From contig NC_084771.1 in the NCBI RefSeq assembly GCF_028858725.1, positions 6,538,915-6,602,914 on the forward strand: DNA of 64,000 nucleotides, read 5' to 3'. This document shows, one piece after another, positions 1-11,300 of the stretch; position 1 is the first letter of the stretch, and each line of letters begins with the position of its first letter. The position numbers and the translations under genes are program-made. A model generated the notes under the pieces. That model was not told where the DNA came from. It did no database searches and saw nothing but the letters and a program-made list of their open reading frames with translations. The DNA comes from Colius striatus. Taxonomy: Eukaryota; Chordata; Aves; Coliiformes; Coliidae.

Positions 1-197
1 GCGTTCCAGCGGCGAGTCCCAGCGGCAGATGCTCCTTCCCCGCTTCGAACAATGTGTTTTCAGCTCTTATCATAAAGCCCAGCGGTGGTTTTCTTTCCCT
101 CCGTTGCACAATAGCTACTTTCACATGGATGCAACCCCCCTGCTCTCGGAGAAAAAAAGCTGCTTCGCGTAACTGATGCTGCACAAAGGAAACATAC

Positions 198-250
198 CTG
201 ATCTCCTTGATGCTCTCGAGTTTGCACATGATTTCTTGCTCATCTGCCAT
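198..250 (-). CDS. ZC4H2: ZC4H2 coding exon 1 (partial gene)
   Basis: On the minus strand an ATG at 250-248 in a good context (A at -3, G at +4) opens a reading frame beginning MADEQEIMCKLESIKEI, then the first two bases of an Arg codon, followed by a GTATGT donor at 197-192. This is the N terminus of ZC4H2 as I recall it from human. ZC4H2 is a small nuclear protein with a C-terminal four-cysteine zinc finger and a coiled coil; it is linked to neural development and RNF220-dependent ubiquitination. Only 17 codons plus 2 nt lie in the window; the later exons, including the zinc finger, lie beyond position 1. In human the gene is also on the strand opposite ZC3H12B and next to it, which supports the call. 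Promoter and 5' UTR should lie just to the right, about 251-600. Confidence 0.9.
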
Positions 251-2078
251 GCTTTTTACTCCCGACTTAAATCTCCAGTGAAAGGTACAAAATGCCAGGG
301 CCAAAATAAAGAAAGAACGTACAACAGACACAATGTAGCCCTGCCCCCCCAGCCCCGTCCCCAGCGGATGGGCTCTGAGCCTGTGCAGTAGGCTCTAGTA
401 GGAGTTGTGGGACTTGGAGTCCATCTTTCCATTGCTGCCCAGGCGATAAACAGCAGAAGGACTACAATACCCACAAGGCAGAGCAGCGCTTTCCTGGCCT
501 CCTTCCTGAAACCAGATTTTAAATCAGTTTATCCCACCTCAGTATGTCGAAGGGATGCAAAAAGGGCAGAAGGCTTTCAGCTGAGGTCTGTGTCAACATT
601 TCGTGTTTCACTGAAGCTCTCGAACACGCGCTAAGAGGCTGTTGAGTGAGTTCACCATTTTGACTAAAAAACTTTTTTGATATAAAGGAATGCTGTAGCC
701 ATCATTACTACCACGTTGTTTTCTAGTAAATACTCTGAGTGATGCGATTGCGTCTGGAGTTCAGAAAATATGGATTCATTCGGTTTTCCATTTTTATTTC
801 TGTTACTATACAGAGCATTTGTAACCATGCAAAAGAGAAAAAGAATGTAAGTGAAACCGCTGGATTGAAGAAAGTGATCATTTATCTTTCTATGCACATT
901 CTAGCCAAAAATATCAGAACACTTTACAGAGACTGATGAATAGACTCTCAGTCTTTCCTCAGCCAAGTAATTGTTTTCCTTCAGCTTCTTTACTGTTCTC
1001 GGGACTGTGATTTAATTTGTGAATGTAACAGTTATATCTCAACATTTTAGAAGGTCTCTTCCAGGATCTGTCCTAAGGGATCTATGGTGTAAATTCACGA
1101 TCCTTCACCTCTCTGCCCAAGCATTTACCTTGGGGTTTAACAGCTCTGATGGTCAAGCTGGGCTGAAGGGGTGGCACATTAGAACAAACGTCATGCTCAA
1201 GGTCTAGACCGTTGTTAGGGAAGTGGGATTCTAAAAACGCAAGCTTCTGCATGTCACAAATGTACAGGCAGCAGTACCATAGTCTTAGCAAATATACCAG
1301 GCCACTCATCAGTCAGTAGTGTGAGGCTGATGAGGACAGGGCAATTATTCTGCAATATGTTACAGAAATATTATATGGAAGGCTCTGGAAGTACTTAACC
1401 TCTACTCAGCACTGATCCAACGTGCTGGCCTGACCTGGGGCTCAGAAAAGGAGGTGAAAAATAAAATATGCATGGAGTGCAGAGGAGAGCAATGAAAATG
1501 GTAAGGGTTTGGGGGAACACGAGAGAGGTTTTAATGCAAAATGGTGTGGCCATGTTTACGTGGCATGTGGTAGACCTCCTTGAGTTAGGGCTCTGGTCAC
1601 TGAACTGAACGTCATAAGCCAGTTGCATCTACAGTTATAGACTAAAGGGCAAGTGGTCCCCCTGATGCATGAATACCTGTTCCTGGAAAGACAGCAAGCT
1701 GCAATATGAGGTAATAAGCAGACAGTGTGAGCCATTGAGGTGTTGTGCTCTGGCTCCAGCATTAAGCAAATACGATGGTATAGGTGTAGTTCATAAAAAT
1801 AATATCCTTTCAGTGTGAAAAAGGCGTTAGGAGAGCCATCATAGCAAATAACCCACTAGGTCAGCTGAGAAAAAGTGTCTAAAAAATAATCCATTTAATG
1901 AGCAATACAGAAATTTTAGGGCAGACTTCAGTAAACTATTAGACTACAGAGTGCTTCACAAAGAAAAGCCACCTGGAAGGTGGAGGATTCTCCATATTGC
2001 TTTTAAGAACTGCTTTGATAAAGGTGTCTCCACACTAATGCAAGGGCTGCAGATCCTTGTTTTGAGATAGCAAGGAAA

Positions 2079-2133
2079 ACAAATACAAACAAATACAGAA
2101 ACAAATACAGAAATATTGAAACAAATACAGAAA
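2079..2133. repeat. short tandem repeat, about 10-12 bp unit
   Basis: Near-identical copies of the phrase ACAAATACAGAAA recur with slight variation over about 55 bp, interrupted once by AATATTGAA. This is a simple A-rich minisatellite-like patch with no sign of function. Confidence 0.7.
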
Positions 2134-2204
2134 ATCTACTGAGAAACCAGATATTCTCTCTCCTCAGCTGGATGCTGAGAGGAAAATAGGATGAAAAGCT
2201 TGTG

Positions 2205-2410
2205 GGTTAAGGACAGAGAGAGCCCTCACCAATTGCTATTATGGAGAATAACAGACTTGACTCGGGGAAATTAGTTTATTATCAATCTAAATGAGAGATA
2301 GATAATGAAAAATAAGAACAAATCTTAAATCACTTTCCCCTCATCCCTCTCCTTTTCCTCCGGCTCAGCTTCACTCCCAACCTCTCTACCTCCTGCCCCC
2401 AGGCAGCACA
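2205..2410. mobile_element. LTR-like repeat remnant (copy 1)
   Basis: The stretch begins near a GCTTGTGGGTTAAGG phrase and continues through CTCACCAATTGCTATTATGG to a C/T-rich segment ending in TCCTGCCCCC. The same succession, diverged, is found at about 51985-52210, so this is a dispersed repeat. The layout resembles the A-rich and C/T-rich stretches of avian endogenous-retrovirus LTRs, but I cannot name a family. It is a worn fossil with no coding part recognised. Confidence 0.4.
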
Positions 2411-3454
2411 AGGGGATAGGGAATGGGGTTTCATTTTTCCATGTATACAAAATAGGTCTGACAGTTCTTTATATGATCCGAAACCGCTGCATCGATGTTT
2501 AATATCCATCCTGCTGCTATTTGTAAATTTTGATTTGTGGCATTCCACTAACAGTTGTTTTTTCCCTGCACGCAGATTAGATTCTTCAGAGAGAGCTAAC
2601 GGACTTAAAACTGTCATTGAAAAAAATCTTTGAACTGACCCTGAAAAATTCAACCTTGTTTCTTTTTGATCCTTTCTAAACCAAAAGCTAATAGGCAGAT
2701 ACGTTTCAAAACAATTTGCAGTATGATCCAGGATTAATTCAATACTAAAATACTCCCCTACTCTGTTGAGCACAGGACTGAGTTTCCTGCATGAAAAAAA
2801 CTAGCTGCTTCTGTTTAACAGTCTAATGTCAGACAGTGCAGCCTCACCATTGTGAGAACAGATCCAGTACAGAACAACTCCAACTGCAAGAATGATTTCT
2901 ACCACCTGCCCCACCTGCCCCCTAGGTTATCAGCCTGGATAGAACAATCAGTTCTTCAAGACTGAATGTTATGATTAGCTTTTTTCCCCTTTCCTCAGTA
3001 TATAACATGTCCATGTGTATTATTTTCCTTTTTAATTTCTTCATTATTTTCTTAAAAAAAAATCCCCAAAAATGGATACAGAAAAAATGACCCTAACAAA
3101 AGTATACTGATGTTTAATTTGGACATTTCTTCACTATTATTCACAGAAAACTTGACACATGTTATGTGTCCCCATGTAACAAACTATCATTAGAATTTAC
3201 TTGAGTATGACAGATTAATTAATCTAACTGAAATTGCATATCTAGTAATATTGTATATTTTTAAACCTTTTGCCCTTTTTTCACCAGAGTATCTGAAACA
3301 TCTTTATAGAGAAATATCAGTGAATTAAGGAAGCCAACTGGTATTATTTCTTTCTTGCAGATGATAAAACTTAGGCATTTTATATTTCATAAGGTTGCCC
3401 AGCTGGTGGCAGGAGGGCAGGTGAAAATAAAATAATTAAGCATTGACATTGAAG

Positions 3455-3775
3455 TACTTTGAGTACTGTGTGCATTTCTGGGCCTCACAATTTGAAAAGG
3501 ATGCGAAGATACTTGAATGCATCCCAGTGAGGGCAACCAAGCTGGTGAAGGGCTGGAAGGCATGTCCAGTGAGGAGTGCTTGAGGGCTCTGGGTTTGTCT
3601 GCTTGGGAGAAAAGGCAGCCGAGGGCCGATCTCTTCTGCAGCTTCCCGAGGAGGGGACACGGAGAGGGAGCTGGTGATCTCTTCCTCCTGGGATCCAGGG
3701 ACAGGACACTTGGGAATGGCCCAAAGCCGCATCTGTCGGAGGAGGATCAATCAGACTTGACGTGCGGGATCACTT
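3455..3775 (+). mobile_element. CR1 LINE remnant beside the ZC3H12B CpG island
   Basis: The succession TACTGTGTGCATTTCTGGGCC, then a GGGCAACCAAGCTGGTGAAGG-like segment, then a TTGGGAGAAAAGGCAGCCGAGGG-like segment follows the usual 3' part of avian CR1 elements in plus orientation. It is strongly diverged and lacks the normal terminal repeats, so the ends are approximate. It directly abuts the CpG island. Confidence 0.5.
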
Positions 3776-4720
3776 CTTTACCGCGAGGAGGGTCAGGCAC
3801 TAGAACACGGCGGCTTGCGGGCCGCGGGAGGGAGCGTGCGTGCGCCCACCCCGCACCCGGCGCGGGGGGGAGGCGCGGCGCCGCGTGCGGGCTGCGCGGG
3901 TGTTGCCGCCGGGAGCGCGCAGGGCGCCGCGAGAAGCCGGGCGCCTGCAGCTGCGGGGGCTGCGGCCGGTTGCTAGGCGACGGCGCCCGGGCAGCGGCGT
4001 TGGCCCGGCTGAGGCGCAGGCAGGGATGCGGTGGAGGCAGCGGCCTCCGGGCTCCCGCCGGCCCTGAGACCCGCTCCCCCACCTTCCCCATCCCGTCCCG
4101 CCCTGGCTTTGCTCCTCCACCCCCTACGCGCCCCCCCGCCTTGCTCTGGCCTGCCCCTCCCTCTCCATGCGGCGGGAGCGGCCGGAGTGGGGCCCGTGCC
4201 GCGGCCGCGCCGAGCCCCGCAGTCCCTCGCCTCTCCGCCGCCAGATCTCGCACGGAGCCGCGGTTGGTGTCTGCAGCGACAACTGCGGGTGAGGCCCCGG
4301 CTGGGGTAACGGGGGGATGCCGAGGGAAGGAAGGCGAGGGGGCACCGGCGGCGCGCCTGCGCGGCGCCCTGGTTGTAGTGCAGACCCCCGCTCCCCGGCA
4401 GCCGCGGCACGGCGGAGAGAGGGACTGCGTGCCGGGAGAGGGATTGCGTGCCGGGACTGCGTGCCGGGAGAGGCCGGCGGGACGCTTCCTGCCGCCACAC
4501 CGGGCGCTCCCCAGATCTGTCAGCAGTCGAGGCGCGGCCTGCGAGCCGCGGCCTCTCCCGGCCCCGCGGGTGCCGCCGCCTGGCGCGCTCGGCACGGGCG
4601 GCAGCTCCTCCGCTGTCCCTGTCCCCGCAGCACGGCCGCGGTCCTCGGCGTCAGGCGCTGCCTTGGGCGAGGGGCGCGGGGCCTACCCGGGAGCCGGGTG
4701 TTGTCATTCTCACGCCTGCC
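3770..4720 (+). promoter_or_regulatory. CpG island, likely ZC3H12B promoter and first exon
   Basis: CpG density rises abruptly at about 3770 and stays very high to about 4720, against AT-rich flanks. It is the only CpG island upstream of the ZC3H12B coding exons. A good donor (GCGG|GTGAGG, GT at 4289-4290) could end a non-coding first exon at about 4288. No TATA box is obvious. Long open frames on both strands here are by-products of low stop-codon frequency in GC-rich DNA. The exact start site cannot be fixed from sequence alone. Confidence 0.7.
4423..4472 (+). repeat. tandem repeat in CpG island
   Basis: Three copies of GAYTGCGTGCCGGG in a row: 4423-4440 and 4455-4472 are identical 18-mers ending in AGAG, and 4442-4455 is a shorter copy with T for C at position 3. 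Confidence 0.85.
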
Positions 4721-6519
4721 TGCAGGAGCGTGCTGTGGGTCTGGGAGCCTGTTGAGGCAGGGTGGTTGAAACGGCCTAGACGGCTGGGTTCGGAACAGGG
4801 AGATTGGCCTGGTTGCATTTAGTACGTGTGAGTGCTAAGAAGGGTTGCGAGGGATGCTTTAGCGCGCTGCTCAAGAAGCGTTCAGTGTCAGAACATAAGA
4901 AGGGTAGCAAGAAACTTGCGTTAACGGGTGAAAGCTGGTGAAATCAAGGAATTACTTTTGTAGAGAGCATCTGAAAATCCCTACTTGCATCCTTCCATTT
5001 TGCTTTATAGTCTAAAGGTGAACAAGGAACTGGTTACTTACTGCAGTACACATGAGGTTTGAAATACTTTTTCTGATGAGTTCATTTATTTTTTCTTCAT
5101 AGCTACTTTTTTCTAATTGTCATTTAACCTGCTGGAGATGATATTTCACAAGAGCCGTGTGTTTCCTTCGAAAGTTAACAACATTAAAATGGAATCCAAA
5201 GCTACGTTGTGTCTTCTTAAGTTGATAAATGCGGATCTCAGTTAATTTAGGTTCATTGAGATACCTGTGATACTTTGAAATAAAAAAGTCTTGCAACGTG
5301 TTTCACTGGTTAGCATGTGTTGTCATAAATGAGAGGTGAGAGTGCTGCTCACTTCTGAACTTCCATTACGCATCATTATCCACACCAGGAGTACGCAGCA
5401 TTCTAGATCCGTCTCAGTTCTTATGCTTGCTATGTTTGTTTAATTGAATGGACATGTCTGTCAGTCATTTCTTTCTAAGAGGTGTCCATTATTGATATAT
5501 ATCTTTGGTTTGTCAGATGTTGTAAGTGGGTTATGGTATGTAGAAGCAAAAGGTGTATTTCACAAGTATAGCTAACGTCACTTATAGAATTATCTTTGCT
5601 TCTTGCTGGAAAAATGGGTTTGTAGGAATGTCAAGGTCATCCTTAAATTTAAAACAACTTGACTGCAGTTGGAATGTGTCTTTTCTTCTCTGTCATGTGT
5701 TTTCCATATATCAGTCCTATGGCCGTTGACATTTTCTAGACTTTGTCTTCTGAAATGATCTAATGCTTAGTGAGTTTTAACCAATCTGATCCAAAAGTTT
5801 CCTAAATAAGCTTCATTTGAATGACCACTTTAAGATTTTGTTGTTGTTGTTTAAAAAAGAGAATTTAATGGAATCCAAATTCACTATTTGGAAAGAAGGG
5901 AAATGAAAGGTATTAAGAAGATTAATGGACACCAGTTACACTTTATATGCAGATGAGCTAGTAAACAAGTAAATTCTTACTGTCAGCTGCTCTAAATGAG
6001 GTACCTTCTTGCTTTCTCTGATCTTCCTGGAAGACTTTTTTCCAGTGCATGTTACTGTAGGCATCTACTGGTTTTGACTTTCCTAGCCACTTTACAGTTT
6101 GCACCTGAAATGTTATTTGTTAAACACCTGTAATTATACTGTAGATATGTGAATAACAGAAATGAAGCAAATGGCTTCTGTCACTTGTACTCTGTTACTG
6201 TTTACGTCAAGAGCACAAGTGTTGGAACTTTTGGGAATAAGGAAGGCAGCAGCTAAGTCCAGTTATGGAAGCAGGGCTTGGAAAGGTAAAGAAATGTAAC
6301 TTATAAACTCAGAAGGAGTTTGCAGGTGGTGCCACCTTGTAAATTAATTCAGTATGTTGTTCTGACCATCCTAAAATGTAAAAAAAAAGTTATAAATGTC
6401 TGTATGCTACCTAGACCTCACACACATCCCTGAGACCACTGTTCTTTGGATTATGGAATCTGTTCCACATAAAAGGTTTTGAAGAGCCATGAGGACATGG
6501 CTGGACAAATGTGGGGGTT

Positions 6520-6546
6520 TTATATATATGTATATATATATATATA
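6520..6546. repeat. (TA)n microsatellite
   Basis: A run of TA dinucleotides broken once by a G. Ordinary simple repeat in the presumed intron 1 of ZC3H12B. Confidence 0.9.
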
Positions 6547-7528
6547 AACTTTTTCATTTTTGGTGAGGTTATTGCAAAAGGCCTTTTTTTCCCCAAGGCA
6601 TTAAAAGGGAAAAGCACATTTGAGTAATAATACTAGTATTTAAAAAAAATGTTTACATTGTTTAATGTGGGGTATTTTCAGTTTCCTGTGGGTTATCTCT
6701 TTTTGTTGATAAGCTATATTTGATATGACATATTCATGGAAACACAGATGATTCATCTGAAAGTAAGAATACCATGACTACCTTTGCGGATCTCGGCTTT
6801 CTGATGCTATGATACATAGTATTGCATTTGGTATACTTCAGATTTAGGAGACATTTTCACAAGTGCAAAGCTAAGCAGTATAGCGTTTGCTGAGATGTAG
6901 TTTTATTGTTCTGAGGTGAATAGATTATTCATGAGATTGACTACAATGAGAAAAACTCCGGCAGTTTTGATTTAAATACATACGTTCTTTCTATATTTAA
7001 ACAAGTACTTCAGCTAAGTGACTTTGAGTTTTAAAGGTAGCTGTTGTATTTCATTTTCTTACGTGAGTTATTTTTGACATTGGTTGCTAGCAAAGCTGGT
7101 TGAATCACCTTGTCAAAATAAAACCTAGGCTTTCCATGGTTTGTTGTGAGCCTCTTCTAGAATTTCATTAGGATATCATGGCACAGTATAACTAAAGCCT
7201 TTTAGAAATACTAGCATAGGCAAAGGTGCTTGTTGGTTACGTAGTTGAAATATTAGGATTCCTTTTTCACATTCAGTCCATCTGGAGAGAGTCTGCTTAT
7301 CAAGATTAATGTCTGTTCTGATTATCTGAGTCAACTTCAATTTTAATTGACTGGAGAGGAGTGCTATACCAAGGAACAGAGTACTAACCTTAGGCTAAAC
7401 CCAAAAGTTTAGACTCAAGTAATTTTTAGTAAGGATTTACACAATAAATTTAACATAGATGCTCCTTTAATGAGCCCACAGACACCTCTGCCAAATCTTA
7501 CAAAGTCAAACCCATGTCTGACAATTTC

Positions 7529-8366
7529 ACAGAATCACAGAATGGTGGGGCTTGGAAGGGACCTCTAAAGACCATCCAGTCCAACCCCCCTGCTCAAGCA
7601 GGTCCACCTAGATCAGATCACGCAGAAACGCATCCAGGCGGTTCTTGAAAACCTCCAGAGTAGGAGCCTCCACACCCTCCCTGGGCAGCCTGTGCCAGGG
7701 CTCTGTCCTCCTCACAGTAAAGAAGTTTTTCCTTAAGTGGGACTTTTCATGTTCCAGCTTTTGGCTGTTACCTTTTGTTCTATCACTGGATGCTACAGAA
7801 AAAAGTGCCGCCTCATCCTCTTGACATGAACCTTTTAAATATTTGTGAGTATTAATGAGATCCCCTCGCAGTCTCCTGTTCTTCAAGCTGGACAGTACCT
7901 GAGCTTTTCTATGAGGATGTTACGGGAGATGGTGTCAAAAGCCTTGCTGAAGTCAAGGTAGATGACATCCTCTGCTCTCCCCTCACCTAGCCAGCCAGTT
8001 ATACTCTCATAGAAGGCTCTCAGGATTTCCTTTCGGTGAATCCATGTTGAGTCTCCTGGATAACCATCTTTTCCTTCTTGTGTTTAGAGATGGCATCCAG
8101 GATGAGTTGTTCCATCACCTTTCTGAGGTTAGAGGTGAGGCTGACCAGCCTGCAGTTTCTTAGGTCCCCCTTATTGCCCTTTTTGAAGACTGGAGTGACA
8201 TTGGCCTTCCTCCAACCCTCAGGTACCAAACCATCCTCCACAATCGCTCAAAGAGGATGGAGAGTGGCTTTGCAATAACATCAGCAGCTTCCTCAGCACT
8301 TGTGGGTGCATCCCATCGGGTCCCATGGATTTATGGGTGTTAAACTTGCCCAACAGGTTTCTAAGC
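7529..8366 (-). mobile_element. CR1 LINE, internally deleted
   Basis: Read on the minus strand, 8366 down to about 7897 encodes a CR1 reverse-transcriptase segment with the landmarks MGPDGMHPQVLRKLL, VTPVFKKGNKGDLRNCR and DVIYLDFSKAFDTIS. At about 7896 it jumps straight into the 3' terminal part of CR1 (SSLKNRRLRGDLI, then the CCCTGGCACAGGCTGCCCAG block) and ends with the CATTCTGTGATTCTGTG terminal repeat at 7529. The catalytic FADD region and the whole span between are missing, so more than 1 kb was lost. A second, much shorter loss lies between the HGFTERKS and AFYES segments. The element is dead and also 5' truncated. Confidence 0.92.
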
Positions 8367-11300
8367 CCATGCGATTACGCCCTCTGACCCCTCCCCCCTT
8401 TGTTGTAGCATTTAATCTAATTAGGCCATAAAAAGACCATAAAAAGGCAGAGCTGTGGTCATTAGCTTTCATAGTCTGGGAAGCAAGTAGTAGCTCTTGG
8501 ATGTAATTCAGCTGAATGTCTTGTGGTTGCTGAAAGATGCTGTCACTGATGCCTTGTTCAGTAGTTCAACCAAATACTAATTGCTTGCATTCAGCAGCGT
8601 TGAAATGGACAGTGAGAAAATGAGGTCCTTAGGGGAGTAGTAGTTGCACAATTACTTTCTTGCATGACACTGCTTTTATGACATATTTTTGTCTACAATG
8701 ATGGTTCTTTCTTGCCTTTGTGTTGTAGGAAGTTGTTTCCCTTTGCATAGGTGCAGGAGTTTTTTATTTTTGAGATGGGCTTGATCTGTGTTTGAAAACA
8801 AACTGTTCTCTGCTAACTCCTGAAAAAAAAGCCCTCCCAGTCCCTTTACCAACTGGTGTGCAAGAGCCCTTCAGCCTCTTCATGCTGTAGGGAGAGTCAT
8901 GGACAAATAGGTTCCTAACCTAGTGTTTTGATTAAGAGTCTGTGGTAAGAGTCCTGTGCTGTTTGTAACAGAAGTGTGCTAAGTCACATTCCTTATTATT
9001 CTACTCCAAAGGTGGTTAGGGAAGGAGAAAAGCCAAATTTACTTTTCTTTTAAAATACTCCATCTGAATTGACTCAGAAAGAAGGAAGCTTCCAAACAAA
9101 AAATATTACTAACCATAGCCAGGAGACTGTCTTTCAATTGCAGTTTCAAAATTATTTTTGAAGATAAGGTGATCACCACTGGTGTTGCACACTAGTACTT
9201 TACTTTAGACTTGATGTGTATCAGTGTTCTATTTCAGAGCAGTCATAATGAGTAGAATAAATTAAATATTTTTGCCATATCAAAAGATAAGATTTGGCAA
9301 ATTTAAGGTTTCTCTGTTCATCAAAATGACAGTATTGAAACTTCCTATTAATGTGTTGAGACTGACATTGCATAGTAAGGTAAGAAAAAAATCTATTAAA
9401 CTGAAGCAAAACACTCTCATTTACATGACTTTGTCAAGGGACTAAAAATTCTCATCTGCCATTTTAACTCTTCTGTTAAAAATCCTGTTTTCGCTTAGTG
9501 CATACTCTGGGAATACTGATCAAACATATCTTAATGTATAAATGAGCTGCAGATCTGTGCTCAGGTCTGGCTTAGACATCTTACCTAGAATGGAGAAACA
9601 AGTTGGTTTATTAGATTAAAAAGTACAAACAGTATTTGAGCGTGTGTTCATCTTAAGAATCTAAAAATAAGAGTATTCCTTTTGAATAAGCAGGATTCCT
9701 TGCCTTCTGTGAGCAAAGTACTATACGTGGTGTTAATGCCAGATATTTGTATGAAAAGTCATCTGATTTTATCCTGGTTAAAATGTTCACACTTCAAGGA
9801 GTGACTTGTATAAATTTTGGACTTTTTATCAAAGCTATATCAGAATATATGTGCTATACATCTGTCAGTGTTTCGATGCCTGTGTAAGCATTGTTTGCCA
9901 AGTACAAAAACTCTTCAGAGAGTCTTCAGAAAACTATGTAAAATAACAGTTTTAAAAGTAATACAAGGGCACAATTGTTTATTCCAGGTTTTGCCAGATA
10001 AATTCAGAGTGCTTGGCCATATGTTCTTCTTGACATTACTGAGAGGTGCACTTGAAACTGTGACTACAAGTTATGAATATTGTGTTTTTGCAAAAGCATC
10101 ACATTTTGGAGTCACTTTAATTTCAAAATGAACAACTTAAATAGTAAAGTTTCTACAAAGTGTATTTTCTCCTGTTTTCCTACAGTCTTGCAACACTTGA
10201 CACAGTAAGTGAAAATGAAATATGCTAAGCTACCACATTTGTTACTTACTGAAAAGAATTCCTTCGAGGGTTCCAAAAAAATTTGTTGAAGGTGATTAAT
10301 TCCTGTTGAATCACAAAATACATATTATTAAGGTGTGCATGTGCAAACTGTAATGTATTCCTGTTATCTGTGTTTAAAATAATGATAAATATGGTTCAAG
10401 ATGTATAAACATGCAGGCAAAATGCTACAAATCACCAGCCCTTTTTATTAAGGACAAAAGATAATTGCACGTAATGTCATGCAGCACAACTCTTCCAATT
10501 TTATTTAATCCATTCCAAAATACCCAAATGTTAATTTCAGAATATTTTCTGCTTCAGTTGTGAATCTGTCTGAGCAGATGTGTACCACCTAAGTGTATAA
10601 TTAGAATGAGAAAAGGCTACCATTTTTATTTGTGACTCACGTACTTTGTCAGCTTTGAGCTCTTCTTTCTCAATAGATAAAATAGTTCACTACCTCAGAA
10701 AATATTGAAAACAACAAGCTGCAGTGTGTAATATCTGTATTTCTCCTGGAATAAGAATACAGGAAGGTTGTGTCTTCAGTGTCATGAAAACACCAGTGTT
10801 GAGTTGTGTCACTTTTTTTCATAAGTGCTGTAGAAATGTAGGTTTTTTATGTTAAGCTCTAGTCTAGAGTCCAGTGCCATCTGTGCATATTGAGCTGTCC
10901 TTTGCTTGTGTCCTCTCACAACTATTGCCAGAAAACCCTATTTTGTTACCTTCCTGAAGATGTATACAATGCATTTCAGGTTGGATTGGTTTGTTGTTTG
11001 CTTGGTTGGTTGTTTGTTTTGTTTTGGTTGGGTTTTTTTTTCTGCTGCAGGCCCAAATTGTAATGTCTTCAAAATGACAATTAGCCACGTGTTGGGGAAG
11101 TCTCCAAAGGTCACAAAAGTGTGCTCTGGGAATGTGTATTTAGAGTAGCCACCAGTATGGGCTGTTGAACACTGCAGGGCTGAACATACCGTTGGATGTA
11201 GTGCCTCTGAACACTGAATCGTTTTTAAAAAGATTTCTCTTTCTCTTTGTTTCTACTCACATTGCTTCCATGGTTATAGACTCCTAATTTACCTTCATCT

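Larger units (their letters stand above)
251..3440. other. divergent intergenic region between ZC4H2 and ZC3H12B
   Basis: No coding exon recognised. The part next to ZC4H2 (about 251-500) is moderately GC-rich with C-runs around 345-360 and probably holds its 5' UTR and promoter. About 1380-2000 has a repeat-derived look (one phrase near 1465-1500 resembles worn CR1), but I cannot assign it. A short tandem repeat sits near 2079-2133 and an LTR-like patch at about 2205-2410. From 2800 to 3440 the DNA is AT-rich and featureless. The minus-strand open frame at 2330-2773 overlaps the repeat and looks like chance. Confidence 0.5.

Noticed and set aside
1380-2000. Possible repeat or exon cluster right of ZC4H2
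   Set aside because: One phrase resembles worn CR1 but the rest does not follow a CR1 order, and no coding frame is supported.
2330-2773. 147-codon minus-strand open frame
   Set aside because: Overlaps a repeat remnant, has no recognised domain and no splice or promoter context.
3517-4755. Long plus-strand open frame (412 codons) and its opposite-strand partners
   Set aside because: Lies in a CpG island; composition is Arg/Ala/Gly/Pro as expected from GC-rich DNA, several frames on both strands are open at once, and no known domain is seen.
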